64,000 bases of DNA from positions 63,130,228 to 63,194,227 of the forward strand of contig OX638369.1 of NCBI GenBank assembly GCA_951812925.1, written 5' to 3'. Origin of the DNA: Calliopum simillimum (taxonomy: Eukaryota; Arthropoda; Insecta; Diptera; Lauxaniidae). The notes under the pieces are model-generated. The model searched no databases. It was given only the letters and a program-made list of their open reading frames with translations, and was not told the origin of the DNA. The position numbers were made by a program, and so were the translations under genes. Below, piece by piece: positions 1-10,214 of this stretch (within the stretch, counting starts at the first letter, position 1; the number at the start of each line of letters is the position of its first letter).

Positions 1-2501
1 AATTATGATAGCTCATGAACGGTAAGTCACACGTTTAAAGTAAAAATATTTGTATATAGGGAATTACTTGCACCACAATCTGCAAAAATTTCATGATTTG
101 GTTGACTATTGACGGAGTTATAATCATTTCAAAAAAAAAAAAATACTAAATGTTGTTTTTGCAGCTTTTTAGTTTTTTAAAATTTATGTCTCTGAAACGG
201 CTCGATGAAAAAACATTAAAAAAAAATAATAGATGCTATTCTCAACTTGTAAGGGAAGAGTACTGGGCACCTTTTTGTTTGACAAAATTAATATTATACA
301 GACATATAAGTATCAATGGAAAGCTAGAAACCTAAACTAACGTCACTTGGAAAAACTATATCAAAAAAATAGTGAAGTGATAATTTTTGACAAAAATATA
401 TGTTGGTTCGATTGTGGACACCCTTAGAAAATCGGCTAAAAGTGGGAAAATATGAAGTTAAACGCAATCAGATGGAAAAAAAGCAAAATTAATTTATTTT
501 GGAAACATTGACTCACACAAATTCTCCCTAACGGCTTCAACTAAACAAAATCAAATCAATTGTTTTGCAGACCAAGCCGGCTAGATGACATGATTTCTAG
601 CCTTTGTTGACCTTGCTCTTTTGCTAAGCGTGCATTTTTTGTATCAATCCATGCTTGACTGGGAACTTAATAACGAGATTTTTGCAAAGTGATGTGCCAC
701 CTTACCACCCACATTTCATGAAACCAACTTTTTTTATGCGATATCTTTAAAGGGCCTATTGGTTCTTTTCTTTCCACTAAAAAAGCGTAAAAAGGCATAA
801 GAACACCATTTCAATTTGTTATATTGGCATCCACGACAATATTTCAGTAAATCACACGCATTCAACAAAAGAAGAGGGGTGCCCACACTCGACTTTGACA
901 GCCACATTGAAAAGCAATGACCAAATTGTGTAGTGTGAACATTTTGGTGGCGTTAGGTTCTGAATCACAAAATATAATAAATTTACTGCATAAATATAGA
1001 TTGCACTCAGCTTTTCGATTGATTCACTTCGATTTACCGCACTTGGAAAATGATTGAAAAAAACTTTTGTGTTGACTTTCCATTACTCAAAAATTATTTT
1101 CTTCTCAGCACAAAGCAAAAGCGTCTGTTTGTTTCGGTATATGCACAAAAAATTTTTGATGTAATAACACTCGCTTAACATTTGTCAAAACAGCCGCATT
1201 TGTTTTCTGTCAAAAGTTACGGGGGGTGCCCACACCCGAACCATGCCCGCAGGCCGCACTCTTTCGCTACTATAAGGCAAAAAAGTTTCTAAAAAATCGG
1301 AGATCCAAAAGCAAAATGCTATATGGAACGGTATGTAATGCCCCATGTTTAAACAATTTATATTTTTGGAAAGTTTATTCATCGAATAAATTTTGGTTTT
1401 TTTAATTTTATTTTAACAAAAGATTTACCATAAAACTTACTGAAGTTAACTTCAATTGAAGAGCTTCTCAGAACTAAAATTTTTTAAATTTTATTTTATT
1501 ATATTCAACTTTGAAGTGCAAATAAATGTACAAGGTGTTAGCCAAAGAACATAAAAATACATTTTTGAAGGTAAGTGGATATTTTTTGTTTTTTGAATCA
1601 GTCTAATATGATGTCTGTCAATCATAATACATTAGTTTCCAAATGATAAGATAATGGTGAAATTATTTTTTTTTTTTGTTTTGAACTCAATATGCGAAAT
1701 TTAATTAAAAATTTTTCTCTGTTTAAATTTTTAATGAATGATATGCGAAGAGATAAAAAATTTAAAATACTTCACAACCCACAATTTGCACAAATGGCAA
1801 CACCGCAGAGCGTCAAACCGCAAAATCGTTTCATGTTGTATTCTGTTGTTTTTTTTTTTCACTCACAGTTTCCATTGCATACTTTTTAGCGCGCCTGACT
1901 GCCTCTGAGAACCTACGTTTGTTCTGTTTGTTGTTTTTTTTTTGTTTGGTTTTTTATCTGAAATTCTTTTGGTTTTTGCTATAATTTTGACGTTTGGCAC
2001 TTTACGGATCATGGCATTCATGCAGTGTCCAAAGGCTGCCTGCGCTTGGTTCGTCTGGTTTGGTCGGTTTGGTTCATTTGTTGTATGTTGGCCAAACATT
2101 TTGGTCAGTTGTGTTTTGCTGGTCAATTGTGAAAAACAGCACAAACAACAGAAAACGATAAAAAAAGAAACAATGGACAGCAAACAATGTTTTTTTCTTT
2201 TTTTTGTAACTAAAATGAAAGAGAAAAAAATCTCCACATAAAAGTGTGAATGCCAAATAGCAGTGGTAAAAATATTGGCTTGGCACACTTTTATGACAAA
2301 CGGGAAAAGTTTAAAGAGCTGAGGATAATAATGCTATTGGATAATAGTAAGTGGAGCTGCAACTTTTATTGAACACGTAGGATAATCCTGTTTCTAATGT
2401 TTTTTTTTTAAGTATATATTTTATATAAGTATACTTAACCATTCAGTTCAGTAATGTCTGGCAATATTTCTTGTATTACTTCAAAAACTTAAAACACTCA
2501 C
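1..2501. other. intron downstream of the 49-nt exon
   Basis: Starting from the donor GTGAGT on the minus strand, this is intron of the bru2-like gene. It is AT-rich with short T and A runs. I see no exon, RNA gene or clear element. Short open frames such as 1863..2288 (minus) are low-complexity and have no recognisable domain. Confidence 0.6.
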
Positions 2502-2550
2502 CATTTCTATTTTCACTATCCGCGGGTTTCATTTGTATGGGATGATACAT
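2502..2550 (-). CDS. bru2: CELF/Bruno-family protein, 49-nt micro-exon ending RRM1
   Basis: Third exon, too short to appear in ORF scans. It encodes [16 protein letters not shown] plus one base and lies between the acceptor TTTTCTTGCAG and the donor GTGAGT (complement of 2496..2501). After the 83-nt exon the protein reads ...[20 protein letters not shown], which is the last strand of RRM1 and the start of the linker to RRM2. [10 protein letters not shown] is a near-invariant CELF signature. The 49-nt size matches the small exon I recall at this place in other CELF genes. The next coding base should continue with ERKLFVG of RRM2, beyond the left edge of the window. The 83- and 49-nt exons add up to 132 nt, so joint skipping would keep the frame. 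Confidence 0.92.
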
Positions 2551-3540
2551 CTGCAAGAAAATTGAAACAAGAAAAATTACAAAGTGAAAATGCATATTAA
2601 TTAATTAATTACTCAACTTTAATTTTAAAGGAATGCAACATTAGCCAAAATATGCACAAAAAATAAAGGGGAATATAATTCAGAAGAAACCTCAACTCTT
2701 TTTTCTTTTAATTTCAGTCATTCAACCAATTTGCATAACATCAAATTCACTACATAAAAGAGTGCAAAAAAAAAAAAAAAATATTTGTGCCTCATCATAT
2801 TTTTGGCGCGTGCCTCATGGTAAAATCCAGCCAAGAACTTATGAACGTGTTGCTGGCGCTTGGCAACTCGCAAACGAGCTGACAAGCAAAAAATCAAAAA
2901 TCGCCTCGCTCAGCAGTCAGCAACTCAGCTTCTGTAGCTGATGAAGTAGCCGCGTTTCCAACATCAAACTTTTCGAAAACTTTGTGTGCGTGTTCTTGTC
3001 AGACTCAAGTTGCATTGCCAAAGTAAAGAAGCTGTCATTGCAGGGAAACGGCATAAAAAATCATTTTGAATTTTCATTGATATTTTCTGTATTGTTGCGT
3101 GATATGGAGAGCTCCATTTGTATTAATGCCTTTGCAGTGAAATTTAACCATATTGCATTACAAACATCAAAAGCAGACCCTGAAATAAACTTTTTTAAAA
3201 GTTTTTTTTTAAGTTTATTTAGACTAAAAACTTTTAAATCATCTAGATAAAAGTTTTTAAAAACTTTAAACTTTTTAAAATAAAAGTTTTAACAAACTTT
3301 AAAAAAAACTTTTAAAAATAAAAGTTTTTTTTAAAAGTTTTTAAAAACTTTTATCCTTAAAGAGTTTTTTATAAAAGTTTTTTGAAAAAGTTTTTAAAAA
3401 CTTTTATCCATAAAAGTTTTTATATAAAAGTTTTTTCAAAAACTTTTATATAAAAACTTCTAAGCAAGAAGTTTTTCATGAAAGTTTTGGATGAAATCTG
3501 TCACATAAGTTTTTTTTTGGGAAAAAAATACCTTGAAAAA

Positions 3541-4365
3541 AGCCCCTGTGGATAATTACGGCCCAATTTTGTAAAAAAATTTTATTGCACCAATCGATGG
3601 GGAAAGGTCGAAAATACATTTTGGCCATGACAAGAGGAGTCCCCGACCCCTCTAAGTGACCGATTTGGGCCCATTTTGGTGAAAAATTTTTATTGCACCA
3701 ATCGATGGGAAAAGGTCGAAAATAGATTTTGGACATGACCAGGGGTGTCCCCGACCCCTCTAAGTGACCGATTTGGGCCCATTTTGGTGAAAAAATTTTA
3801 TTACACCAATCGATGGGGAAAGGTTGAAAATACATTTTGGACATGACCAGAGGAGTCCCCGACCCCTCTAAGTGACCGATTTGGGCCCAATTTGGTGAAA
3901 CAATTTTATTGCACCAATCGATGGGAAAAGGTTGAAAATACATTTTGGACATGACAAGAGGAGTCCCCGACCACTCTAAGTGACCGATTTGGGCCCATTT
4001 TGGTGAAAAAATTTTATTGCACCAATCGATGGGGAAAGGTCGAAAATAGATTTTGGACATGACCAGGGGTGTCCCCGACACCTCTAAGTGACCGATTTGG
4101 GCCTATTTTGGTGAAAAATTTTTATTGCACCAATCGATGGGAAAAGGTCGAAAATAGATTTTGGACATGACCAGGGGTGTCCCCGACCCCTCCAAGTGAC
4201 CGATTTGGGCCCATTTTGGTGAAAAAATTTTATTGCACCATTCGATGGGAAAAGGTTGAAAATACATTTTGGACATGACAAGAGGAGTCCCCGACCCCTC
4301 TAAGTAACCGATTTGGGCCCATTTTGGTGAAAAAATTTTATTGCACCAATCGATCGGAAAATGTG
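3541..4365 (-). repeat. 108-bp tandem array, left arm of foldback
   Basis: CAATCGATGG recurs at 3591, 3698, 3807, 3915, 4023, 4131, a variant at 4239, and 4347. The spacing is thus 107-109 bp. Each unit contains GGTCGGGGACACCCCTGGTC on the minus strand. The matching inverted array is at 5040-5425, and a diverged copy lies at 42335-42640. Confidence 0.9.
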
Positions 4366-5039
4366 GAACATATTTATTTCCATAACAGATGTATACTATA
4401 AATAACGCTTCGCCAAATTGTATACATCTAATACATACATTTCGAAATATTTTTGTCACAAATCAAAACAAAAGTTCCCACAGTGCAAGAATTTTCTCTC
4501 GTTTAAACAGATGCACAAAATTTAAAAAGAGTGCATGAAATGGATTATTGGTTAAACAACTATTGCATTATTTGAAGCCCTTAAAACCAAAATCATTTTT
4601 GTACTTAGGTAGAATGTAAAAAGCAAAAAAAAAAATGCAATTTGGTGACAAATGCTGGTATACAATGTAAGCTATTTTATTGCGTATCTATTTGAGTGTC
4701 CCAAAAATTAAATTTTTTGATACACACTAACATATTGCCGTTTTTTACCTTAACCCTTAAATACAAACCTTTTTAAACTTTTTTTTTGCGAACAATAGTC
4801 AGGCAACTTCAAAAACGGTTAAACTTAATAATTTCGTACTAAATCTACAGGTCAGACATTAGACGCCAACCGACGCATGAATGTTTTTTTACGGCTTTTC
4901 CTTATAAATACTTACAACACAACACTCTATTTTTTGTCATTTGAATGTCCACTAACGAAATTTTAAAAATATGGCAATAAACGGTCACAAGAGTAGCCGG
5001 AGGTACATTAAGTCATGTCCACAATGTATGTTCCACAAT

Positions 5040-5425
5040 TTCCCATAGATTGGTGCAATAAAATTTTTTTTATAAAAGGCGTCCAAAACGGTTATTTAGA
5101 GGGGTCGGGGACACCCTTGAGTCATGTCCAGAAGCTATTTTCGACCTTTCTTCATCGATTGGTGCAATAAAAATTGTTCACCAAAATGGACCCAAATCGG
5201 TCACTTAGAGGGGTCGGACCCACCCTTGATCATGTCCAGAATCTATTTTCAACCCTTCCTCATCGATTGGTGCAATAAAAATTGTTCACCAAAATGGGCC
5301 CAAATCGGTCACTTAGAGGGGTCGGGGACACCCCTGGTCATGTCCAAAATCTATTTTCGACCTTTCCCCATCGATTGGTGCAATAAAATTTTTTCACCGA
5401 AATGGGCTCAAAACGGTCGCATTTT
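5040..5425 (+). repeat. 108-bp tandem array, right arm of foldback
   Basis: About four units of the same 108-bp repeat as 3541-4365, in opposite orientation (CATCGATTGGTGC repeated at about 108-bp spacing). The two arrays could pair into a long hairpin. Confidence 0.85.
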
Positions 5426-5894
5426 ATCTTTCAGCTCCATATGTAGATAAGCGTGTAATTTGTAATACTTCAGTCACTGGATTATTTTCAAGATATTTCT
5501 TTTTTTTACCATGTTTTTTTCCAAAAAAAAAACTTTTATATGAGAAGTTTTTTGAAAAACTTTTATAAAAAACTTTTAAAAATAAAAGTTTTTAAAAACT
5601 TTTTCAAAAAACTTTTATACAAAAACTTTTATGGATAAAAGTTTTTAAAAACTTTTATAAAAAACTTTTATTTTTAAATTGTTTGTTAAAAGTTTTTTGA
5701 AAAAGTTTTTTGAAAAAGTTTTTTGAAAAAGTTTTTAAAAACTTTTAAAAATAAAAGTTTTAAAAACTTTTAAAAATAAAAGTTTTTATAAACTTTCATA
5801 CAATAAAAGTTTTCAAAAACTTGCATTTGCAAAACTTTTTGAATAAAAGTTTAAAAGTTTCAAGGTCTGATCAAAAGTCTAATTTTCGTTGGTA

Positions 5895-6439
5895 GAGTAG
5901 AACAGGGTAATGTCGTGCAGGGGGTAATGTCGTGCACTGGCTGTTTAGCCCAAAGAATTGAATGATTTACCAACTGTTCGTAAGGTAGGGACCTGCTGAC
6001 CTACTGAGCTTATGCATATAATACTAGCAATTTTCACCAGTTCGTCTCTACAGAGTAACCTTTTTTTCAAAACGCACGCTTTCGGGACGATAAAAGTGTT
6101 TTTTCATCGGGTCAGAAAAATAATTTTCCTTGCGGGAAAATATACCAAGTAAGTGTTTTCTGAAACCAAAAATCCTGCCAAAGAAAAGAAGTATTTGGTT
6201 TTCGAAAAAAAATTTGGGCTTCACCGAGCTATCGAAGTTGACCTTTAAAACGACCATTTGGGCAATGTCGTGCACATTCACATACACAAACACAATTTCT
6301 CGCTACACAAATGTTGTTACACATGGATGTAACCAATGAAATTATCTTTCCATCGGATGCTTACTCGTTGCATTCGCTTGAGATGTACGGCTTTACGAGC
6401 ATGTCAAAGTTGAGTGCACGACATTGCCCCGTTCTACTC
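5895..6439. mobile_element. TA-flanked MITE, GAGTAGAAC family
   Basis: The left end GAGTAGAACAGGGTAATGTC is matched by the complement of GAGTAGAACGGGGCAATGTC on the right. Both ends abut TA (5893..5894 and 6440..6441). The module GGGTAATGTCGTGCA is repeated just inside the left end, and a variant occurs near 6260. The element is 545 bp with no coding capacity. A TA duplication points to the IS630-Tc1-mariner superfamily (inference). It sits 18 bases from the preceding foldback's TSD. Confidence 0.8.
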
Positions 6440-6559
6440 TACACAACATATTATGTACTTCACACTTAAATAATAATGAATAAATACATGATAATGCTAA
6501 ATCTCCTCTACTAGAACCACTACCTATCATTTCTCACACATTTTGGTACCTTTACTATA

Positions 6560-7125
6560 CTTGGAAAACAATATGGGAGGTGCCACGCCCGTTTGTCCGA
6601 GTGCACCCAGTTTTTGTTCAGAGCTTGGATTTATAGTCCGTAGGTTCTGATTGAAATTTAGTTGGATTATCTTAAGAAACGTTTTTAGTATAGCGTTTTG
6701 AAGCTTTTGCTTATATGGGAGGAGCCACGCCCTCTTGTCCGAAGTCGCCAAGTTTTCGTAGAGCTTGCACTAACCATTCCTAGTATTTATGTGTATTTGG
6801 GTTGCATTGTCGTGAAAAATACTACTAAAGTTGCATTTTGTATATTTTTTTTTTGTATGGGCGGCAGGCGTGTCCGTTGACCGATTTCGCTCATTTTCAA
6901 TCCCACAAGCTAGCTTTCATGACGCGGAGGCAGTGTATCAAATTTCATTGAATTGTCTTGGTCAGTTTTTTCAAAGCCAGATAGACGGACATGGCTATAT
7001 CGACGCAGGAGGTGACGCTGACTAAGAATATGTTTATTTTTCTATAGCTACCACGCCTCATTTTCTGCCATACAAACGGAAGGACAAAGTGAATATACCT
7101 TGTGTGTAGGGAATAATAACAAGGT
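6560..7125 (+). mobile_element. dispersed Helentron/DINE-1-like repeat, copy 1 (5' truncated)
   Basis: Contains two units with TATGGGAGGTGCCACGCC-like motifs, then the block GTGTCCGTTGACCGATTTCG, the block GACGGACATGGCTATATCGA, and an end resembling GTGAATATACC...GTGTAGGG. The same order recurs at 24.3-24.9 (minus), 35.0-35.8, 57.0-58.2 (minus) and 61.7-63.4 kb. The GACGGACATGGCTATATCGA block is, from memory, typical of DINE-1/Helentron-type elements in flies, so the class is an inference. No protein is encoded. Confidence 0.65.
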
Positions 7126-7994
7126 TCTGACAATGCATTTTGGTAGGTTGGACTTAACAAAAATAAACGTGTTTCGACGTCTGAAAAGTTTACTCCCAAT
7201 TTCTATTTTTTTTAGGGGGGGGGGTTGCCAAAATGTTCCCTTTTTAACGCATTTACGTATTGAATCGACACATTAAACTATAAGATGCTAACATCTGAGG
7301 CGCTACATGATATGAAGCAAGAAATAATTGACTTTAACCCCATATAACCCAGTTTTTGGTAAAAAGAGTCAAACAGACCCACAAAAACAGAATGTTTTCA
7401 AAAAATGTTCTTTGTGTGATTTTGTTATGACCTTAGGATAATTAGTTTTGTTAAAAATATACCTTAGAGTGAGGTAAAATTTCGAGCGTATTTTAGCCAG
7501 AAAAACAATTTATGTAAATATGTTTGATTTTAAGTACCAGATAAAAAAATGTCCACCCCACAGTAAACTGAAAACCTACATTTTGGATTAAACTTGTTGT
7601 CCCATGGTTATAACAAAATCATATAGGGAACATTTTTCCAAATTAATTATTCTGAGACCGTATTGGGTTCAGCATTAAAAACTAACATTAGGTGAATATT
7701 CTTGTTTCAACTTTTTGTTTTATTTTTTTTTTCAAGCTCTAGCTAGGATTTTCCGTTTTGCATTTTTTAAATTTAACAATCAAATAAAATCTAATAAATA
7801 TGATTCGATTTTCATCGATATGCAATTTGAAGAATAAGATGACATCGGAATTACGTATAAAAAAAAAAAACATTCGTTATCGATTTTAATCTGATTTACT
7901 GAAATGTAATGGCGATTTGGTGTTTATTATTGAAATACGGAACACCTTAAATCGGATTCCGATTCCGATCGAAGTCGAAAAATTAAAAAAAAAA
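7126..7994. other. AT-rich intronic stretch, nothing recognised
   Basis: It contains a run of nine Gs near 7215 and long A/T runs. I see no exon, terminal repeats or RNA gene. Confidence 0.5.
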
Positions 7995-8003
7995 ATATCA
8001 ATA

Positions 8004-8728
8004 CACGGAGAGAAAAAAATGTTCTAATATCTAGCTCAAATCGTTCTTAAATTAAATATTCAGAATTAAGCCCAATAAAACATAAAATCATCCCAAAATA
8101 CGCCCAACTTGTTCGCAATTCAAGCTCAAATTTGGGCATAATATAAATTTTGATAATTAAGACCAATTGTACTCAATGCATGCCATTTTGTACTTGTTTA
8201 TCAAAAAAATAAATAAGCCCATTTTTTGCTTAATTCAAGCTATTTTGTGATTGTTTATCAAAAAATAAATTTTCATTTGCGTTTATTCTGTGTGTTTATG
8301 ATTCTCAATATGACTATGTCATCAACTGCTTAAATAATTCCTGCTCGACAGCCGAATTGGGTATTTATAATAGAGTAAATACTACTGACATCCCATAATG
8401 GGATGTTACGATGTACTGAGGTGTCTTTGGACATTTTGGTACATTGATTTTGGAAAATGAAATGATATTTCTTGCATTTGGCAAAATGGTCATATTCATA
8501 TTTTGATATATAAGAAATTATTAAGAAAAAATGGGAATATTTTTTTTTTTTTTATAAACAAGTACAAAAGGGCTGAAATTAAGCACAAATGCGTTTAATA
8601 AATTTTTGACGAACAATCCCAAATTGAATTGAATTGAGCTCAAATGGGCATATTCATTTTTTTGATAAACAATCACATTATTACTTGATATCAAGAAAAT
8701 TATGGACAAGCTCAAAATTCTCTCCGTG
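8004..8728. mobile_element. 725-bp MITE with CACGGAGAGAA ends, inserted in a tRNA-headed repeat
   Basis: The ends are CACGGAGAGAA (left) and TTCTCTCCGTG (right), flanked by TA on both sides (8002..8003 and 8729..8730). The related repeat copy at 51.46 kb reads ATATCAATACGTATTAACAC without this element, giving the empty site and proving the TA duplication. The interior is rich in ...CAAATTTGGGC and TTGTTTATCAAAAA motifs in both orientations. It has no coding capacity. Confidence 0.85.
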
Positions 8729-9165
8729 TACGTATTAACACACAAACAAAACTGGCAAAAGTCGGCATCGCAGCCGGGCAAGGCTGGTGCAGTGGTAACG
8801 ACTTCTGCTACCAACCGGGAGGTCCTTGGTTCAACTCCCGCCCAGGCCAAAAACACAAAAAGTTTTCAAACTTGCAATTTTTCAATTATAATTAATTTAG
8901 TGAAATAAATTTAATTATAATTACAACAAAAATAGTCTGATGAGTCTTTGTGGCGAAAGACGAAACATATGTCACTATAGCCGTGTTTTTAATCCGTTCC
9001 TGGATTTGTCATAATTATCTGTTAGAAAATACATTGATAGATTTATATGTAAATCGATCTTTGCAAATACATATATGGCAAAAAGTTCAATTAAAAATCA
9101 ATTTTCATAATATATACATATGTCATAAAGTAACACATTTAAAAATTTTTAAAATCTAAAAATAT
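8729..9165 (+). mobile_element. tRNA-headed SINE-like repeat with hammerhead ribozyme, family 1 copy A
   Basis: This repeat has a tRNA-like head with an A-box-like TGGTGCAGTGG at 8785..8795 and a B-box-like GGTTCAACTCC at 8828..8838 (consensus GGTTCGANTCC). An AT-rich spacer follows, then a hammerhead motif at 8932..8978 and a 3' tail containing GATTTATATGTAAATCGATC. A few 5' bases of the element lie left of the inserted MITE (about 7995..8003). Other copies are at 44.59-44.94 (minus), 50.93-51.21 (minus) and 51.44-51.85 kb. Copies are 90% or more alike by eye over the hammerhead. The tRNA fold beyond the boxes is degenerate, so this is a SINE-like element and not a tRNA gene. Confidence 0.75.
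8932..8978 (+). ncRNA. hammerhead ribozyme motif, family 1 copy A
   Basis: All core parts are present. Stem I is ATAGT (8932..8936) with ACTAT (8974..8978). CTGATGA is at 8937..8943. Stem II is GTCTTT (8944..8949) with AAAGAC (8956..8961), closing loop GTGGCG. GAA follows at 8962..8964. Stem III is A-U plus C-G closing loop ATAT (8965..8972). The cleavage triplet GTC ends at 8973, so cleavage is expected between 8973 and 8974. This is a type I fold with a minimal stem III, as in the hammerheads of Penelope-like elements, retrozymes and schistosome SINE-like repeats; such short stem III forms often work better as dimers. Confidence 0.85.
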
Positions 9166-10200
9166 GCAGAAAAATTTCCTCGTTCATAGTTCTTGCTTTT
9201 TTTTCCAAACCTAGAACCATTTGTTTAAAAATGCACTTAAACAAAAAACAGTAAAAATGCAGCATTTCGTTAGGGCCATCAGGTAGGATTTGTTTTCACA
9301 GTAATTAGTTTATTTTTAAAGAAGAATCATGCATGCGCCGAATTTTCCATGAGTAAAATAAAACATTATTTTCGCTCATTCCTGCCGTGATATGTTAGTG
9401 GCTTTAAACGTTCATGCGTCGGCTGTCTACTTGTACTTATCCAGCGGTTGGGTTTGTTTTTTACTTAATTTTTAATAAAGATAAATTTCATTAACTTGGC
9501 CAAAACTGCTTACAAATGCACCGGTTAATTCAGTCCGCATGTGACGAAGCAGCTCGTTTTCATTTGATTTTAATCGGACTTGAAAAATTTCCGCCCTAAG
9601 CAGACGGCGATTAATTTTTAGCTTAAACGCCAATTTATTCCGCTCCCCGGCTATTTTATTACGCTGCTGACCTTTTTTTTATCATCGTCATGCTGGTGTA
9701 CATCGTTTGTGCACCACAAAAAGCACAAAAAAAAGTAAAACAAAAATTAATGCCAGCGCATGGAAAAGGAAAAATCACCAATAAAACGAAACAAGAAATT
9801 TCTAACTCGTCTGTCTCCGCTCTTCGCTGAAATCCTGAAATACGCGCGCTCTATATTCTTTTTATCGCTTGGCGCATAGCCTTAATTTTTTACCACGTTT
9901 ACCATTATCCAGCGAGAGCGTCCTTCAAAAGTCTATGCCTGCGTATCCATTTTATTCTTTTAGCACCCTACATGCTGTCTATAGAAATGTGGCAAAGTCA
10001 AATAAATTGAAATTGCTCAACTATCAGCCTGACATTGAATTTCATACAAAATATTTCGTTAATTGGAACGAAAATAACTCTTAGTATTTGGACCGAAAGT
10101 TTAATAACGAATAGTTGAGCGTGCAATTTTTATTTTGGCGTAATACAGGATGAATTTGCCAAAAAGGAGAGCTTTATTTCGTTCAAGATAGATGTATGAA
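9166..10200. other. intronic stretch, nothing recognised
   Basis: Ordinary AT-rich sequence with somewhat less repetitive character than its surroundings. No exon, terminal repeat or RNA gene is visible. Confidence 0.5.
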
Positions 10201-10214
10201 GTTGGATAAAACAC

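Larger units (their letters stand above)
3174..5869. mobile_element. 2.7-kb foldback element, hAT-like, with 108-bp tandem units
   Basis: The element is bounded by perfect 8-bp direct repeats ATCAAAAG at 3166..3173 and 5870..5877. Its ends are inverted: CAGACCCTGAAA on the left and the complement of CAGACCTTGAAA on the right. Next comes a subterminal zone of short palindromes (AAGTTTTTAAAAACTTTTAT type; 3184-3480 and 5520-5860). Inside are 108-bp tandem units, about eight in the left arm (3541-4365) and about four in reverse orientation in the right arm (5040-5425). A central stretch of roughly 670 bp is unique. An 8-bp TSD and a terminal CAG suggest mobilisation by a hAT transposase (inference). 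Because 108 is a multiple of three, the arms give long repetitive open frames (for example 3476..4081 minus), which are artefacts and not genes. Confidence 0.85.

Noticed and set aside
1863..2288. 141-residue minus-strand open frame
   Set aside because: Low complexity with Lys/Asn/Thr runs, no domain, no splice support, and inside an intron.
3476..4459. Long open frames with 36-residue repeats (PFPIDWCNKIFSPKWAQIGHLE type)
   Set aside because: They arise from the 108-bp tandem unit, whose length is a multiple of three. Similar frames appear in the inverted arm, and no domain is present.
3541..5425. CRISPR-like array
   Set aside because: Regular repeats, but no unique spacers, a unit of 108 bp, and a eukaryotic transposon setting.
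8770..8850. A functional tRNA gene
   Set aside because: A and B boxes are present but the acceptor and T stems do not pair well, and the segment recurs as part of a dispersed repeat.
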